DNA from: Duganella sp. Leaf126
GTDB lineage: Bacteria > Pseudomonadota > Gammaproteobacteria > Burkholderiales > Burkholderiaceae_D
Length of the DNA stretch: 64,000 nucleotides
Assembly: GCF_001423125.1 (NCBI RefSeq)
Contig: NZ_LMNW01000033.1
Location: forward strand, 105,854-169,853
Reading direction: 5' to 3'
Positions 9,360 through 17,932 of this stretch are shown here, piece after piece; the stretch's first letter is position 1, and each line of letters begins with the position of its first letter. The notes below the pieces were generated by a model that was not told where the DNA came from, did no database searches, and saw only the letters and a list, made by a program, of their open reading frames with translations. Both the position numbers and the translations under genes were made by a program.

Positions 9360-10373
9360 TCAGTTCTCGCTGCACACACCGATGGTGGCGCCCGGCAGCA
9401 GCACCGGCTGCCACATCTCCTGCAGGTCGGTGGCCGGCGTGCCGTTGACCAGCGCCAGCAGCATGTCGACCATGCGCGCGCCGGCCTTGCGCGGTTCGGG
9501 CTGGTCGATGGTGGCGACGTTGGCACCGGCCAGCGAATCGGCCATGCTGCCCCACACCACCACCGACATGTCCTTGCCCATCTCGATGCCGGCGTCGCGC
9601 ATGGCGCGCACCACGCCGGCGCCGGACATGTGGTTGTCGACGATGACCGCGCTCGGACGCGGCGAGCAGGCCAGCAGCTGCTGCATGGCGCTGTGGCCGC
9701 TGCGGCGGTCGATGCAGTCGGCGATCAGGTAGCGCGGATCGACCGCCAGGCCGGCAGCCGCCATCGAAGCCATGAAGCTGTCGCGCCGCTCGCGGGCAAA
9801 ATTCATGTCCAGCGCGGCGCTGACCATCGCCACCCGGCGGTGGCCCAGCGCCAGCAGGCGCTCGAGCGCCAGTTCCACGCCGGCCGCGTGGTCGTAGTCG
9901 AACCAGGCATACGGCGCATCCTGCTGGGTGCGGCCGTGGGCGATGAACGGGAATTTGGCCTGGGTGAGAAAGGCGATGCGCTCGTCGTGCACCAGCGTGC
10001 GCGACACCACCAGGCCATCGACGCGGCGCCCGCGCACGATCTGCTGGTAGGCGCGCTGCTCGGTGCCAGGCGAGACGGGCGCCAGGATCAGGTTCTTGTT
10101 GAATGCTTCGAGCGCGGCGGACATGCCGTCCACCACGTCGAGGAACATCGGATCGGCCAGGTCGGCCGTCATCAGGGGGAAGATCAGGCCATACACATTG
10201 CTGCGTCCGAGCGCCAGGCTGCGCGCCATCGGATTGGGCTGGTAACCGGCTTCGCGGGCGGCCTTGAGCACGCGTTCCCGGGTTTTGACATTGACCTCGG
10301 GATAACCGTTCAAGGCGCGGCTGACGGTGGTTTTCGACATCCCCAGAAAATTAGCCAAGCGCTGCAAGTTCAT
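9360..10373 (-). CDS. LacI-family transcriptional regulator
   Basis: A sugar-responsive repressor type of 337 residues. The N-terminus MNLQRLANFLGMSKTTVSRAL is a classic LacI helix-turn-helix with the hinge helix (NPMARSLALGRS) near residue 50, followed by a periplasmic-binding-protein-like effector domain (LIFPLMTADLADPMFLDVVDG and later GSMADSLAGANVATIDQP). An upstream ATG at 10397 would add eight residues, but the HTH normally starts at the second to fifth residue, so 10373 is preferred. It converges with the monooxygenase. No sugar genes lie next to it, so its targets must be elsewhere or it is an orphan regulator. Confidence 0.9.
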   Translation of the reverse strand: MNLQRLANFLGMSKTTVSRALNGYPEVNVKTRERVLKAAREAGYQPNPMARSLALGRSNVYGLIFPLMTADLADPMFLDVVDGMSAALEAFNKNLILAPVSPGTEQRAYQQIVRGRRVDGLVVSRTLVHDERIAFLTQAKFPFIAHGRTQQDAPYAWFDYDHAAGVELALERLLALGHRRVAMVSAALDMNFARERRDSFMASMAAAGLAVDPRYLIADCIDRRSGHSAMQQLLACSPRPSAVIVDNHMSGAGVVRAMRDAGIEMGKDMSVVVWGSMADSLAGANVATIDQPEPRKAGARMVDMLLALVNGTPATDLQEMWQPVLLPGATIGVCSEN

Positions 10374-10603
10374 AGGATAACATTCAATGTTGATCATCGA
10401 TTATAGCGGCGCTGGCAACGCTGCCGCCATGACAACAAAGGTTAATCGCAATAAATACAACAAATGACAGGTCATCTGTGCCCGTGGCGGACCAGTTGCA
10501 AGGCTGCCGCAGCGCCGGGCCTGCATGATGTTGCCGCCTTGCCTTTTTCGTTTTTCTGTCCTAATCTTTTTTAGAGAACGATCAACGCTGAAGGGAATAT
10601 GTC

Positions 10604-10951
10604 GTGGCCACCGTAACGTCCATCACGCCCGCCAGCACGCTGCAATCGTCCGTGGTCCGTGCCGAGCGCCAGGTGCGGCAAGGGGAAACCCGCGTGGACC
10701 AGGATGCGGCGCGCCTGGACCAGAGCAGAACGCAGCTGCGCCGCGACCGCGAGACGCTGGCGCAAAGCGAGCGCGAAAGCACGCAGGCCGCGCGTACGCC
10801 ACAGCAGGCCGCGCCTGCGGTCAACCTCGACCGCGCCATCCAGAGCCCGTCGCGCGCCGAGCAGGCACTGACCGGGCTGCTGACCGCCAGCCGGCCCCAG
10901 GTCAATTCGCTGGGCCAGGCGATCGGCAAGTTCATCAACGTCACCGCCTGA
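10604..10951 (+). CDS. Small hypothetical protein, charged coiled-coil type
   Basis: 115 residues from a GTG start, supported by AAGGGA seven bases upstream. An overlapping ATG at 10599 is in another frame and closes after five codons. The middle (residues about 20-60) is rich in Arg, Glu, Gln and Asp with heptad-like spacing (VRAERQVRQGETRVDQDAARL), predicting a coiled coil. The tail LGQAIGKFINVTA is hydrophobic. There is no signal peptide and no recognised domain. It stands alone between the LacI gene and a convergent metallo-hydrolase, behind an A/T-rich 230-bp spacer. I do not recognise the family. Confidence 0.6.
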   Translation: MATVTSITPASTLQSSVVRAERQVRQGETRVDQDAARLDQSRTQLRRDRETLAQSERESTQAARTPQQAAPAVNLDRAIQSPSRAEQALTGLLTASRPQVNSLGQAIGKFINVTA

Positions 10952-10963
10952 CCGGGCAGCCCG

Positions 10964-12070
10964 TCACGACGCGGTCTGACGGCCGGTCTCTGTGTCGCTG
11001 CCCGCCGCTTCCTGCAGCACCAGCGGCGTCCACCACGGCTGCTGCGCCGCTGGCGCCAGGGGTGCCATGATGGCCATCGGCATGCCGATTTCCGGCGTGG
11101 CCAGCGGCAGCCGCCGTTCGGCCGCCAGCGCGGCAATGCGGTCGAACGGATCGTGCCACGGGTGCAGCGACAGGTCGAAGGTACCGTTATGGATCGGCAG
11201 CATGACCTTGCCGCGCAAGTCGAGGTGGGCTTGCAGCGATTCCTCGGGCTGCATGTGGACGTCCGGCCATTGCGGATCGTAGGCGCCGGTTTCCACCATC
11301 GTCAGGTCGAACGGACCGTAGCGGCGGCCGATTTCCTTGAAGCCGTCGAAGTAGCCGCTGTCGCCGGAGAAGAAGATGCGGGCCTCGCGGTCCTCGATCA
11401 CGAACGACGCCCACAGGGTCTTGTTGCGGTCGCTCAGGCTGCGGCCGGAGAAATGCTGGGTGGGCGTGGCCACCAGGCGCAGGCCATCGACCTGCGTGCT
11501 TTGCCACCAGCCCAGCTGGCGCACCTTGTGCGGCGCGATGCCCCAGGCGATCAGGCGGTCGCCCACCCCGAGCGGCGTGATGAAGTGCTCGGTCTTCGGC
11601 GCCAGCGCCAGCACGGCAGCGCGGTCCAGGTGGTCGTAGTGATCGTGCGACAGGATGATGCCCTTGATCGGTGGCAGGTCTTGCAGACTGATCGGTGGTG
11701 CATGAAAACGCCTGGGGCCGGCCCACTGCAACGGCGAGGCGCGCTCCGAAAATACCGGGTCGGTGAGCCAGAAAGCGCCGTCGAGCTTGAGCAGCACGGT
11801 CGAATGACCGAGGCGGTACAGGGTGCGATCCGGCGCAGCGCGCAGCTGCTGCGGCGTGATCGCGTGAACGGGAATGGCAGCGCGCGGCACCGTGTTGGCC
11901 GGCTTGTCGAACCACATGCGCAGCATGATGCTGAGTCCCTTGAGCAGCCCCATCTTCTGCATCCGGGCCGGGTTGCGGTAACGGCCGTCGCGCGTGCGCG
12001 GTGCGGCAGGCGCGGTCAGTGCATCGAGATGGTCGATAGCAGACTCAGCAATAACAGATGGATGGACCAT
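10964..12070 (-). CDS. MBL-fold metallo-hydrolase (UlaG / NAPE-PLD-like)
   Basis: A 368-residue metallo-beta-lactamase-fold hydrolase. The metal-binding motif is SHDHYDHLD near residue 145, followed by a later His in the PTQHFSGRSLSDR segment, an Asp in FFSGDSGYFDG, and a terminal His in PIHNGTFDLSLHPW. The N-terminal region (YRNPARMQKMGLLKGLSIMLRMWFDKP) and the WAGPRRFHAPPISLQDLPPI segment resemble bacterial relatives of N-acylphosphatidylethanolamine phospholipase D, so a lipid or lactone substrate is possible. It is divergent from a TetR gene, with palindromic sites in between, so TetR probably represses it. The exact substrate is unknown. Confidence 0.85.
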   Translation of the reverse strand: MVHPSVIAESAIDHLDALTAPAAPRTRDGRYRNPARMQKMGLLKGLSIMLRMWFDKPANTVPRAAIPVHAITPQQLRAAPDRTLYRLGHSTVLLKLDGAFWLTDPVFSERASPLQWAGPRRFHAPPISLQDLPPIKGIILSHDHYDHLDRAAVLALAPKTEHFITPLGVGDRLIAWGIAPHKVRQLGWWQSTQVDGLRLVATPTQHFSGRSLSDRNKTLWASFVIEDREARIFFSGDSGYFDGFKEIGRRYGPFDLTMVETGAYDPQWPDVHMQPEESLQAHLDLRGKVMLPIHNGTFDLSLHPWHDPFDRIAALAAERRLPLATPEIGMPMAIMAPLAPAAQQPWWTPLVLQEAAGSDTETGRQTAS

Positions 12071-12102
12071 GGGATTCCTCGCAGGGGGTGTTAGCGCTAC
12101 AA

Positions 12103-12157
12103 TTTACACTACACAGTGTAGTTCTGATTTTTGAAAAAGTAAACTACCGGGTGTAAA
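12103..12157. promoter_or_regulatory. Two related palindromic sites between TetR and metallo-hydrolase genes
   Basis: The first site contains ACTACACAGTGTAGT, a perfect 7-1-7 palindrome (12108-12122), preceded by TTTAC. The second, at 12139-12157, read on the minus strand is TTTACACCCGGTAGTTTAC, which repeats the TTTACAC...GTAGTT frame of the first. Two similar dyads in a divergent TetR promoter are typical operators. The second site ends nine bases before the TetR ATG, so binding would block TetR's own transcription. Confidence 0.6.
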
Positions 12158-12165
12158 ATGTCTGG

Positions 12166-12789
12166 ATGAATGCTCCCATCAAGCTCACCGACCGCAAGCG
12201 CGAGGCCATCGTCGATGCCGCCATTGCCGCATTTCGCGGCAGCGGTTTCGAGTCGACCAGCATGGACAAGATCGCCGCCACGGCCGGGGTGTCCAAGCGC
12301 ACCGTGTACAACCATTTTCCCAGCAAGGAAGCGTTGTTCGCGCACATCCTGCAACAACTGTGGTGCAGCACGTCGTCGCTGGAAGACACGCCCTACGACA
12401 GCACCCTGCCCCTGCGCGAGCAGTTGCTGCAGCTGCTGTGGAAAAAAATGGAAATGCTCAAGGACGCCTACTTCCTCGACCTGGCGCGGGTGGCCATTGC
12501 CGAAACCATCCATTCGCCCGCGCGCGCGCACGAGATGGTCGCGCGCCTGAGCACCAAGGAAGAAGGCCTCACGCGCTGGCTGCGCGCCGCACAGGCGGAC
12601 GGCCGCCTGCGCGCAGCCGACCCGGTGCTGGCCGCGCACCTGCTGCAGGGCCAGCTCAAGACTTTCGCGTTCTGGCCGCAGGTCACGCTCAACCAGCCGC
12701 CGCTCGACGCCGCCACCCAGGTGACGGTGTTGGAGACCACGGTGGACATGTTCCTGGCGTATTACGGCACGCCGGGGGGCGCCGCGTGA
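12166..12789 (+). CDS. TetR/AcrR-family transcriptional regulator
   Basis: 207 residues. The N-terminal TetR DNA-binding domain is clear: KREAIVDAAIAAFRGSGFES, then TSMDKIAATAGVSKRTVYNHF with the recognition helix and the SKEALFAHIL that closes the domain near residue 60. The C-terminal ligand domain (from about residue 80) has a TetR_C-type ending with VLAAHLLQGQLKTFAFWPQV, seen in the AefR-like branch. It is transcribed away from the metallo-hydrolase gene, and the two palindromes between them are likely its own operators. Confidence 0.9.
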   Translation: MNAPIKLTDRKREAIVDAAIAAFRGSGFESTSMDKIAATAGVSKRTVYNHFPSKEALFAHILQQLWCSTSSLEDTPYDSTLPLREQLLQLLWKKMEMLKDAYFLDLARVAIAETIHSPARAHEMVARLSTKEEGLTRWLRAAQADGRLRAADPVLAAHLLQGQLKTFAFWPQVTLNQPPLDAATQVTVLETTVDMFLAYYGTPGGAA

Positions 12790-12792
12790 CGG

Positions 12793-13976
12793 CTACACCG
12801 TTGCCAGGTATTTCGGCGACTGCACCCGCATCACGGCATACAGCACGAACGGCGCTGCCCACGCCAGGTTGACCAGCCAGGTCAGCGCATACTGGCTCAG
12901 CGGCACGACGGCGCCCGACGCCAGCTGCGCCATCAGGTACTGGTTGCTGATGAGTGGCAGCAGATGGGCGTAAGCATGGCTGTTTTGCGCCATGCCGAAT
13001 ACCACCGACGCCAGCAGCGGCAGCAATGACAACATGCCGACCGTGGTCTGCGCTTCCTTGTAGGAGCGGGCATTGAGCGCCAGCGCCAGCTCGGCAGCAG
13101 CGGCAAACAGGGGCAGCGACAGGCTTGCCACGATCAGCCCGGCGATCTGCGCCAGCGTCAGGCTCCAGGACAGGCCGATCTGCGCCAGCGGCAAGGTGCT
13201 CATGACCAGGTGTACCAGCACCAGCTCCAGCGCCAGCCCGATCATGCCCACCAGGGCGGCTGCGATCCATTTGCCGCCGATCAGGTAAGCCGCCTTGACC
13301 GGCTGCGCCAGCAGCACCTCCATGGTTTTGCGTTCGCGCTCGCCGGCCGAGCTGTCGATGACTGTGCTCATGCACAAGAAAAAGGCGGGCATGAAGAACA
13401 GGCCGATGAAGCCCGCGATCTGCTTGCCGGCACGCTGCGCGCTGGAGCTGACATCGTGCTCGACGACGGGCGCCAGCGCGCCGGCCTGGACCGCCTCGGG
13501 CGCCAGCTGGCTGCGGTAGGCGTCGACATTGAACCGTTGCACCAGTCCGACCAGCTTGACATAGGCCGACGCCGGCACACCCGTGCTGTCGTAGTACAGC
13601 GCTGTCTCCCGCAGACGTGCTGGTACCGGGGCAGCAGCGGATGGAGCGGCCCCGGCCCCGACCTGTTGGGCCAGCACGATACCGACCCGTTCCGGATCCT
13701 CGCTGTAGGCTGTTTCGGCAGCAGTGCTGCTGTTGACCAGCGTGGCCTCCGCCCCGTGCCGACGCAAGAACGTCACCAGCGCGGGGGCGCCCGGCGCGGA
13801 CGCCACGGCGACGTGGATGAAGCTGCCGCGCGCCGCCTCGCTGCTCTTGATCCGGTCGCTCAACAGCAAGCCCAGCAACGCTGGATAGACGAACACGAAC
13901 AACAGCAGCATCAGCAGCGTGCGGCGGTCGCGCAGCGACTCGCGCACTTCCTTTAGCGTGACGACCAGCAGCTTGT

Positions 13977-13980
<4 letters not shown>
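12793..13980 (-). CDS. ABC transporter permease, NatB-like (ABC-2 type)
   Basis: A 395-residue membrane subunit. One TM segment follows the N-terminal MNKLLVVTLKEVRESLRDRR (LLMLLLFVFVYPALLGLLL), then a large extracytoplasmic loop (residues about 45-170), then a group of C-terminal TM helices starting at IAGFIGLFFMPAFFLCMSTV. SSAGERERKTMEVLLAQPVK is the cytoplasmic coupling motif of NatB-type ABC-2 permeases, which export Na+ or drugs. The ATG overlaps the TGA of the ATPase gene by four bases, so translation is coupled. A longer reading frame runs upstream through the ATPase gene, but the overlap and the ABC-2 N-terminus fix this start. Confidence 0.85.
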
Positions 13981-14711
<731 letters not shown>

Positions 14712-14817
14712 GATTCGGCTCTTGATCTGATGTGGAAAGAACGTCGTCGCCGGCTGGCACCGGTGCGACGGGTACGCACGATCGCCCTGTGATCGCTGCG
14801 TTGAAATGATATTATGT

Positions 14818-14856
14818 CGTATGCCGATACATCGTCAAGCGATATGTCGGCTTACG
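14818..14856. promoter_or_regulatory. Imperfect 39-bp dyad, candidate PadR operator
   Basis: CGTATGCCGATACATCG at 14818-14834 and CGATATGTCGGCTTACG at 14840-14856 are inverted copies matching at 14 of 17 positions around a 5-bp spacer. The dyad is centred between the divergent natA and padR genes. PadR proteins bind such long dyads as dimers and often repress their own gene and a drug exporter. Binding is inferred. Confidence 0.55.
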
Positions 14857-14875
14857 ATCTAATGTCTGGGAAACT

Positions 14876-15190
14876 ATGGATGCAAATAAATACCTGCCGT
14901 TGACCGAATCGACCTTCTACATTCTGCTCAGCCTCGATGAACCGCGCCATGGCTACGGCATCATGCAGCGGGTCAGCGAGATGAGCGATGGAGAAGTCCG
15001 TATCGGACCGGGCACGCTGTACGGCGCCTTCAACATGCTGGAGAAACAGAAGCTGATCGCCATGGTGCGCGAAGAAGATCGGCGCAAGATCTATGCGCTG
15101 ACGACAGAGGGACGCACGGTGCTGCAGGCGCAGCTGGCGCGCACCCGGCGCCTGCTCGACAACGCCGGCTGGCTGGCGCAGAACGGCTGA
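14876..15190 (+). CDS. PadR-family transcriptional regulator
   Basis: A 104-residue winged-helix protein of the short PadR class. STFYILLSLDEPRHGYGIMQRV, GPGTLYGAFNMLEKQKLIAMV and DRRKIYALTTEGR are the helix, recognition and wing signatures of PadR. It is transcribed away from the NatAB exporter and lies eight bases upstream of a DUF2812 gene. PadR plus DUF2812 is a common pair; DUF2812 proteins are thought to act as membrane partners, though their role is not established. GGGAAACT upstream of the ATG is a weak ribosome site. Confidence 0.92.
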   Translation: MDANKYLPLTESTFYILLSLDEPRHGYGIMQRVSEMSDGEVRIGPGTLYGAFNMLEKQKLIAMVREEDRRKIYALTTEGRTVLQAQLARTRRLLDNAGWLAQNG

Positions 15191-15198
15191 GGAACTGG

Positions 15199-15732
15199 AT
15201 GGACGTACGACGCAAAATCAAATTCTGGTGGCCGTGGCAGGACCTGGCCGAGCAGGAATGGCTGACGCAGCAGGCGGCGCAAGGCCTGCACCTGCGCTCG
15301 GTCGGGGTGCTGGGCAGCTACCGTTTCACGCGGGGCGAACCGCGCGACATGGTCTATCGCATGGATATCGAATTCGGACCGCGCCGCACCCATTACCGCC
15401 AGTTGTACGCGGACGCCGGCTGGGAACACGTGGCCAGCTACTACGGCTGGCAGTACTGGCGCACCCCGCGCGCGGCCGACGGCAGCGAGGCGGAAATCTT
15501 TACCGATGATGTCTCGAAACGGGCCAAGTTCAAGCGCATCCTCTGGTACCTCGGCATCTCCACGCTGCCGGCCCTGGTGGTCGCGGTCCATCCCAATACG
15601 GCCGACCTGCTGCGCCAGCAGCCGCTGCCGCTGGCAATCGGGGTCCGGGTGCTGCTCTACGGCCTGATCGGCATGAACCTGCTGGCAGCAGGCGGCGTAC
15701 TGTCGCGCATGCGCCGGTTGCGCGCGCTGTAG
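15199..15732 (+). CDS. DUF2812-domain membrane protein
   Basis: 177 residues. The N-terminal half carries the DUF2812 pattern: KIKFWWPWQDLAEQEWLTQQAAQGLHL, split here around the conserved W and EWL, then RGEPRDMVYRMDIE and AGWEHVASYYGWQYWR. Two TM helices follow at about residues 120-137 (ILWYLGISTLPALVVAV) and 146-168 (GVRVLLYGLIGMNLLAAGGVL). A GAGGAA site precedes the ATG, and the gene starts eight bases after padR, so they form an operon. Molecular function is unknown. It converges with the daptide-like operon, whose last gene ends 13 bp away. Confidence 0.85.
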   Translation: MDVRRKIKFWWPWQDLAEQEWLTQQAAQGLHLRSVGVLGSYRFTRGEPRDMVYRMDIEFGPRRTHYRQLYADAGWEHVASYYGWQYWRTPRAADGSEAEIFTDDVSKRAKFKRILWYLGISTLPALVVAVHPNTADLLRQQPLPLAIGVRVLLYGLIGMNLLAAGGVLSRMRRLRAL

Positions 15733-15744
15733 TGCCGCGCCTGG

Positions 15745-16503
15745 TCAGGGCGCCAGCCCATAGCCGGTGCTGTGGCCGAGGCTGACAAACGACAGCCGCC
15801 CATCGAGCACCAGGGCCAGCGCCGGTGTGGCTGCCGCGTCCAGGTCACGCAACGGCACCAGGGCGCAACCGCTGTCGCGGCTGGCATAGCGCCGGTCGCC
15901 GAGCCCGACGGTGCCGGCGCCGTCGAAACAGACCTTCAGCAGGTCCGGACTGTCGTATTTTTCGGTCCGCAATCCCAGCGCGTACCACGGAATATTGGCC
16001 TGGGTCGCGTGCAGCTCGCGCAGCGCTGCGCGCACGGCCGCCACGTCCAGGCGCGGCCAGACGTCCGGCGGTATCGACCAGGCGACCGCCAGGAAATGGG
16101 CCTTGGTCCGGGCATTGAACAGGATGCTGGCAGTCTCGCCCTCGGGCAGCGGCAGGTTCGGCAGCACGAAGTAGCCGCCGCGCAGCGACGCCACCGGGTG
16201 GTCGCTGCTGTCGCTGACGACCGCCACCGCCCAGTCCGCGGGTTCGTAGCCGTCCTGCTGGTCGGCGGTGAGGTCGGTGAACGACAGCCGCAGAAAGGGC
16301 TGGACATGGGCGTGGTCGGGCGGCATGTAGCCGAGCAGCTTGCGCTGCAGTGCGTAATAGGCGCCATAGTCGAGCGTGCCGGCATTCCTGAGCGCCGTGA
16401 TCTGCACCGGCGGCGTGGCGACCGCGTCATCGGCGCGCGCGCTGACCGCGACCGATGCCCAGGCCAGCCATGCGCCCAGCAGCAGTGGCTTGATGGCGCT
16501 CAT
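15745..16503 (-). CDS. Secreted protein of unknown function, last gene of the daptide-like operon
   Basis: 252 residues starting at the ATG whose first bases overlap the TGA of the SDR gene (ATGA), so it is part of the same operon. A signal peptide is visible (KPLLLGAWLAWASVAVSARA, cut near residue 24). The mature part is soluble, with no TM segments; a few motifs stand out (LQRKLLGYMPPDHAHVQPF, ILFNARTKAHFLAVAWSIPP, LGDRRYASRDSGCALVPL), and it has two Cys in the C-terminal half that may pair. I do not recognise the family. Its position as the last gene in the RiPP operon suggests an export, immunity or periplasmic processing role, which is a guess. A longer frame upstream (to 16737) is a shadow of the SDR gene. 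Confidence 0.6.
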   Translation of the reverse strand: MSAIKPLLLGAWLAWASVAVSARADDAVATPPVQITALRNAGTLDYGAYYALQRKLLGYMPPDHAHVQPFLRLSFTDLTADQQDGYEPADWAVAVVSDSSDHPVASLRGGYFVLPNLPLPEGETASILFNARTKAHFLAVAWSIPPDVWPRLDVAAVRAALRELHATQANIPWYALGLRTEKYDSPDLLKVCFDGAGTVGLGDRRYASRDSGCALVPLRDLDAAATPALALVLDGRLSFVSLGHSTGYGLAP

Positions 16504-17264
16504 CGGGCAGTCCAGCCGCCGTCGATCATCAGGTTGTGCCCGGTCACCATGCGCGCGGCAGGCGAAGCCAGATAGACCACGGCATCGGCCACGTCTTCGG
16601 GCGTGGCTGCGGCGCCCAGCGGGATGCCGTTGGCGATCTCGTCGGCGAACGGCGCCTGCGCCAGCAGGGAACGGTTGTACTCGGTCACGACGAAGGTGGG
16701 ACTGACCGCGTTGACGCGGATGCCCAGCGGCGCCCACTCGACGGCCAGGGCACGGGTCAGATTGATCAGCCCGCCCTTGCTGGCGCAGTAAGGCGCCCGG
16801 TTGATGTTGCCGACCACGCCGTGTTGCGAGGCGATATTGACGATGGTGCCACCACCGTGTTCCCTCATTTCCAGCGCCGCTGCCTGGGCGCAGAAAAACG
16901 CGCCTTTCAGATTGATCGCCATGACGTCGTCATACTCTTCCTCCTCCAGCTCCAGCGCGCTCTTGAGCAACTGCGCGCCAGCGTTGTTGACCAGGATGTC
17001 GAGCCGTCCGAATTGCCGGCACACCAGGCCGACCGCTGACGCGATCGTCATCGTCGAACGTACGTCGAGCGTCAGGTCCATGGCGCGGTAACCGGCGCGC
17101 TGCAGGTCCGCCACCACTGCGCGTGCCGCGCCCGCTTTCGCTGCCACTTCCGTGATGGCCACGGCCGCGCCCGCGCGGCACAGGGCCCACGCCGTGGCCC
17201 GGCCGATGCCGGCACCGCCGCCCGTGACCAGCGCCACCTTGCCGTCCAAGCCGAAGGAGCTCAT
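16500..17264 (-). CDS. SDR-family NAD(P)-dependent oxidoreductase; candidate peptide C-terminal Thr dehydrogenase
   Basis: A 254-residue classical short-chain dehydrogenase: ALVTGGGAGIGRATA (TGxxxGxG) near residue 11, NNAG near residue 90 (DILVNNAGAQLLKS), catalytic Ser in VNIASQHG, and YCASKGG (YxxxK) near residue 157. By sequence alone the substrate is unknown. By context it lies in an operon with an aminotransferase, a methyltransferase and peptide precursors ending in Thr. Oxidation of the Thr beta-hydroxyl would give a beta-keto acid that loses CO2, the first step of daptide tailoring. It overlaps both neighbours by ATGA. Family is sure; the role is inference from context. Confidence 0.88.
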   Translation of the reverse strand: MSSFGLDGKVALVTGGGAGIGRATAWALCRAGAAVAITEVAAKAGAARAVVADLQRAGYRAMDLTLDVRSTMTIASAVGLVCRQFGRLDILVNNAGAQLLKSALELEEEEYDDVMAINLKGAFFCAQAAALEMREHGGGTIVNIASQHGVVGNINRAPYCASKGGLINLTRALAVEWAPLGIRVNAVSPTFVVTEYNRSLLAQAPFADEIANGIPLGAAATPEDVADAVVYLASPAARMVTGHNLMIDGGWTAR

Positions 17265-17902
17265 GCATGGGCTCCCATCATCTGCACCTTCAGCAGCACC
17301 AGCTGGAACAGGCCCCACAGCAGCGCGGCGGCGGCATAGGCGCCCACGCGCCGGCTCTTGATGGTCCACGCGAAGCCGGCCACCACCAGGGCGTAGGTCC
17401 ACAGGTCGAACAGGTCGATATAGCTCCATATCTGCAGCCAGCCTGGCGCCGTGTCCAGGTGCAGCAAGGCTGCAAACGACAGCGGATTGGACTTGCCGTC
17501 GCCGCCCAGCGTGATGCCCAGGATCGCGCGCAGGGCGCTGGCCAGCAGCACCGGTGCGCTGGCCAGCGCCGTCATGCTCAGCAACGGCCGGTACTTGATG
17601 TTGCCGGCCAGCGCAGCAGCCAGGAAAAAGATCGCGCTCATGAACAGGATCAGCAAGGTCGGCATCAGCGCCGACACGGCCAGCGCCGCACCGACCACGA
17701 ACCACTTGTTTGGCGCCATGCCGGCCGGCAGCTGGCTCAGTGCCTGCTCGGTGCCGCTGGTAAACATCGGAATGTTGACCAGCGAAATGAGCAGCTGCAG
17801 CGCCAGCATGGTGGCCAGCAGCTTGCCGGTCTGGATGCGGTCGAGCTGGCGGAAGACGGCGGCGGGTGTGAGCAGGACGCGCGCCAGGGGAGAGATATGC
17901 AT
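17261..17902 (-). CDS. Yip1-family membrane protein in daptide-like operon
   Basis: 213 residues with about five hydrophobic helices. ARVLLTPAAVFRQLDRIQTGK is the typical Yip1 start (membrane-proximal segment with a conserved PxxxF), followed by LLATMLALQLLISLVNIPMF, WFVVGAALAVSALMPTLLIL, ALASAPVLLASALRAILG and LWTYALVVAGFAWTI. Yip1 proteins occur near transport and secretion genes. A second Yip1 gene opens the divergent export operon at 23966, so the cluster carries one copy per arm. The start is 30 bp after the aminotransferase stop, and its TGA overlaps the SDR start. Possible roles are immunity or assisting membrane export; neither is shown. Confidence 0.8.
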   Translation of the reverse strand: MHISPLARVLLTPAAVFRQLDRIQTGKLLATMLALQLLISLVNIPMFTSGTEQALSQLPAGMAPNKWFVVGAALAVSALMPTLLILFMSAIFFLAAALAGNIKYRPLLSMTALASAPVLLASALRAILGITLGGDGKSNPLSFAALLHLDTAPGWLQIWSYIDLFDLWTYALVVAGFAWTIKSRRVGAYAAAALLWGLFQLVLLKVQMMGAHA

Positions 17903-17932
17903 GAGAGTGCCTCGTGTGAGTGCTGAAAAGAC

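Noticed and set aside
16500..17264. Ordinary fatty-acid or sugar SDR unrelated to the RiPP operon
   Set aside because: It shares ATGA overlaps with both neighbours inside the operon, so an unrelated housekeeping role is less likely, though family alone does not exclude it.
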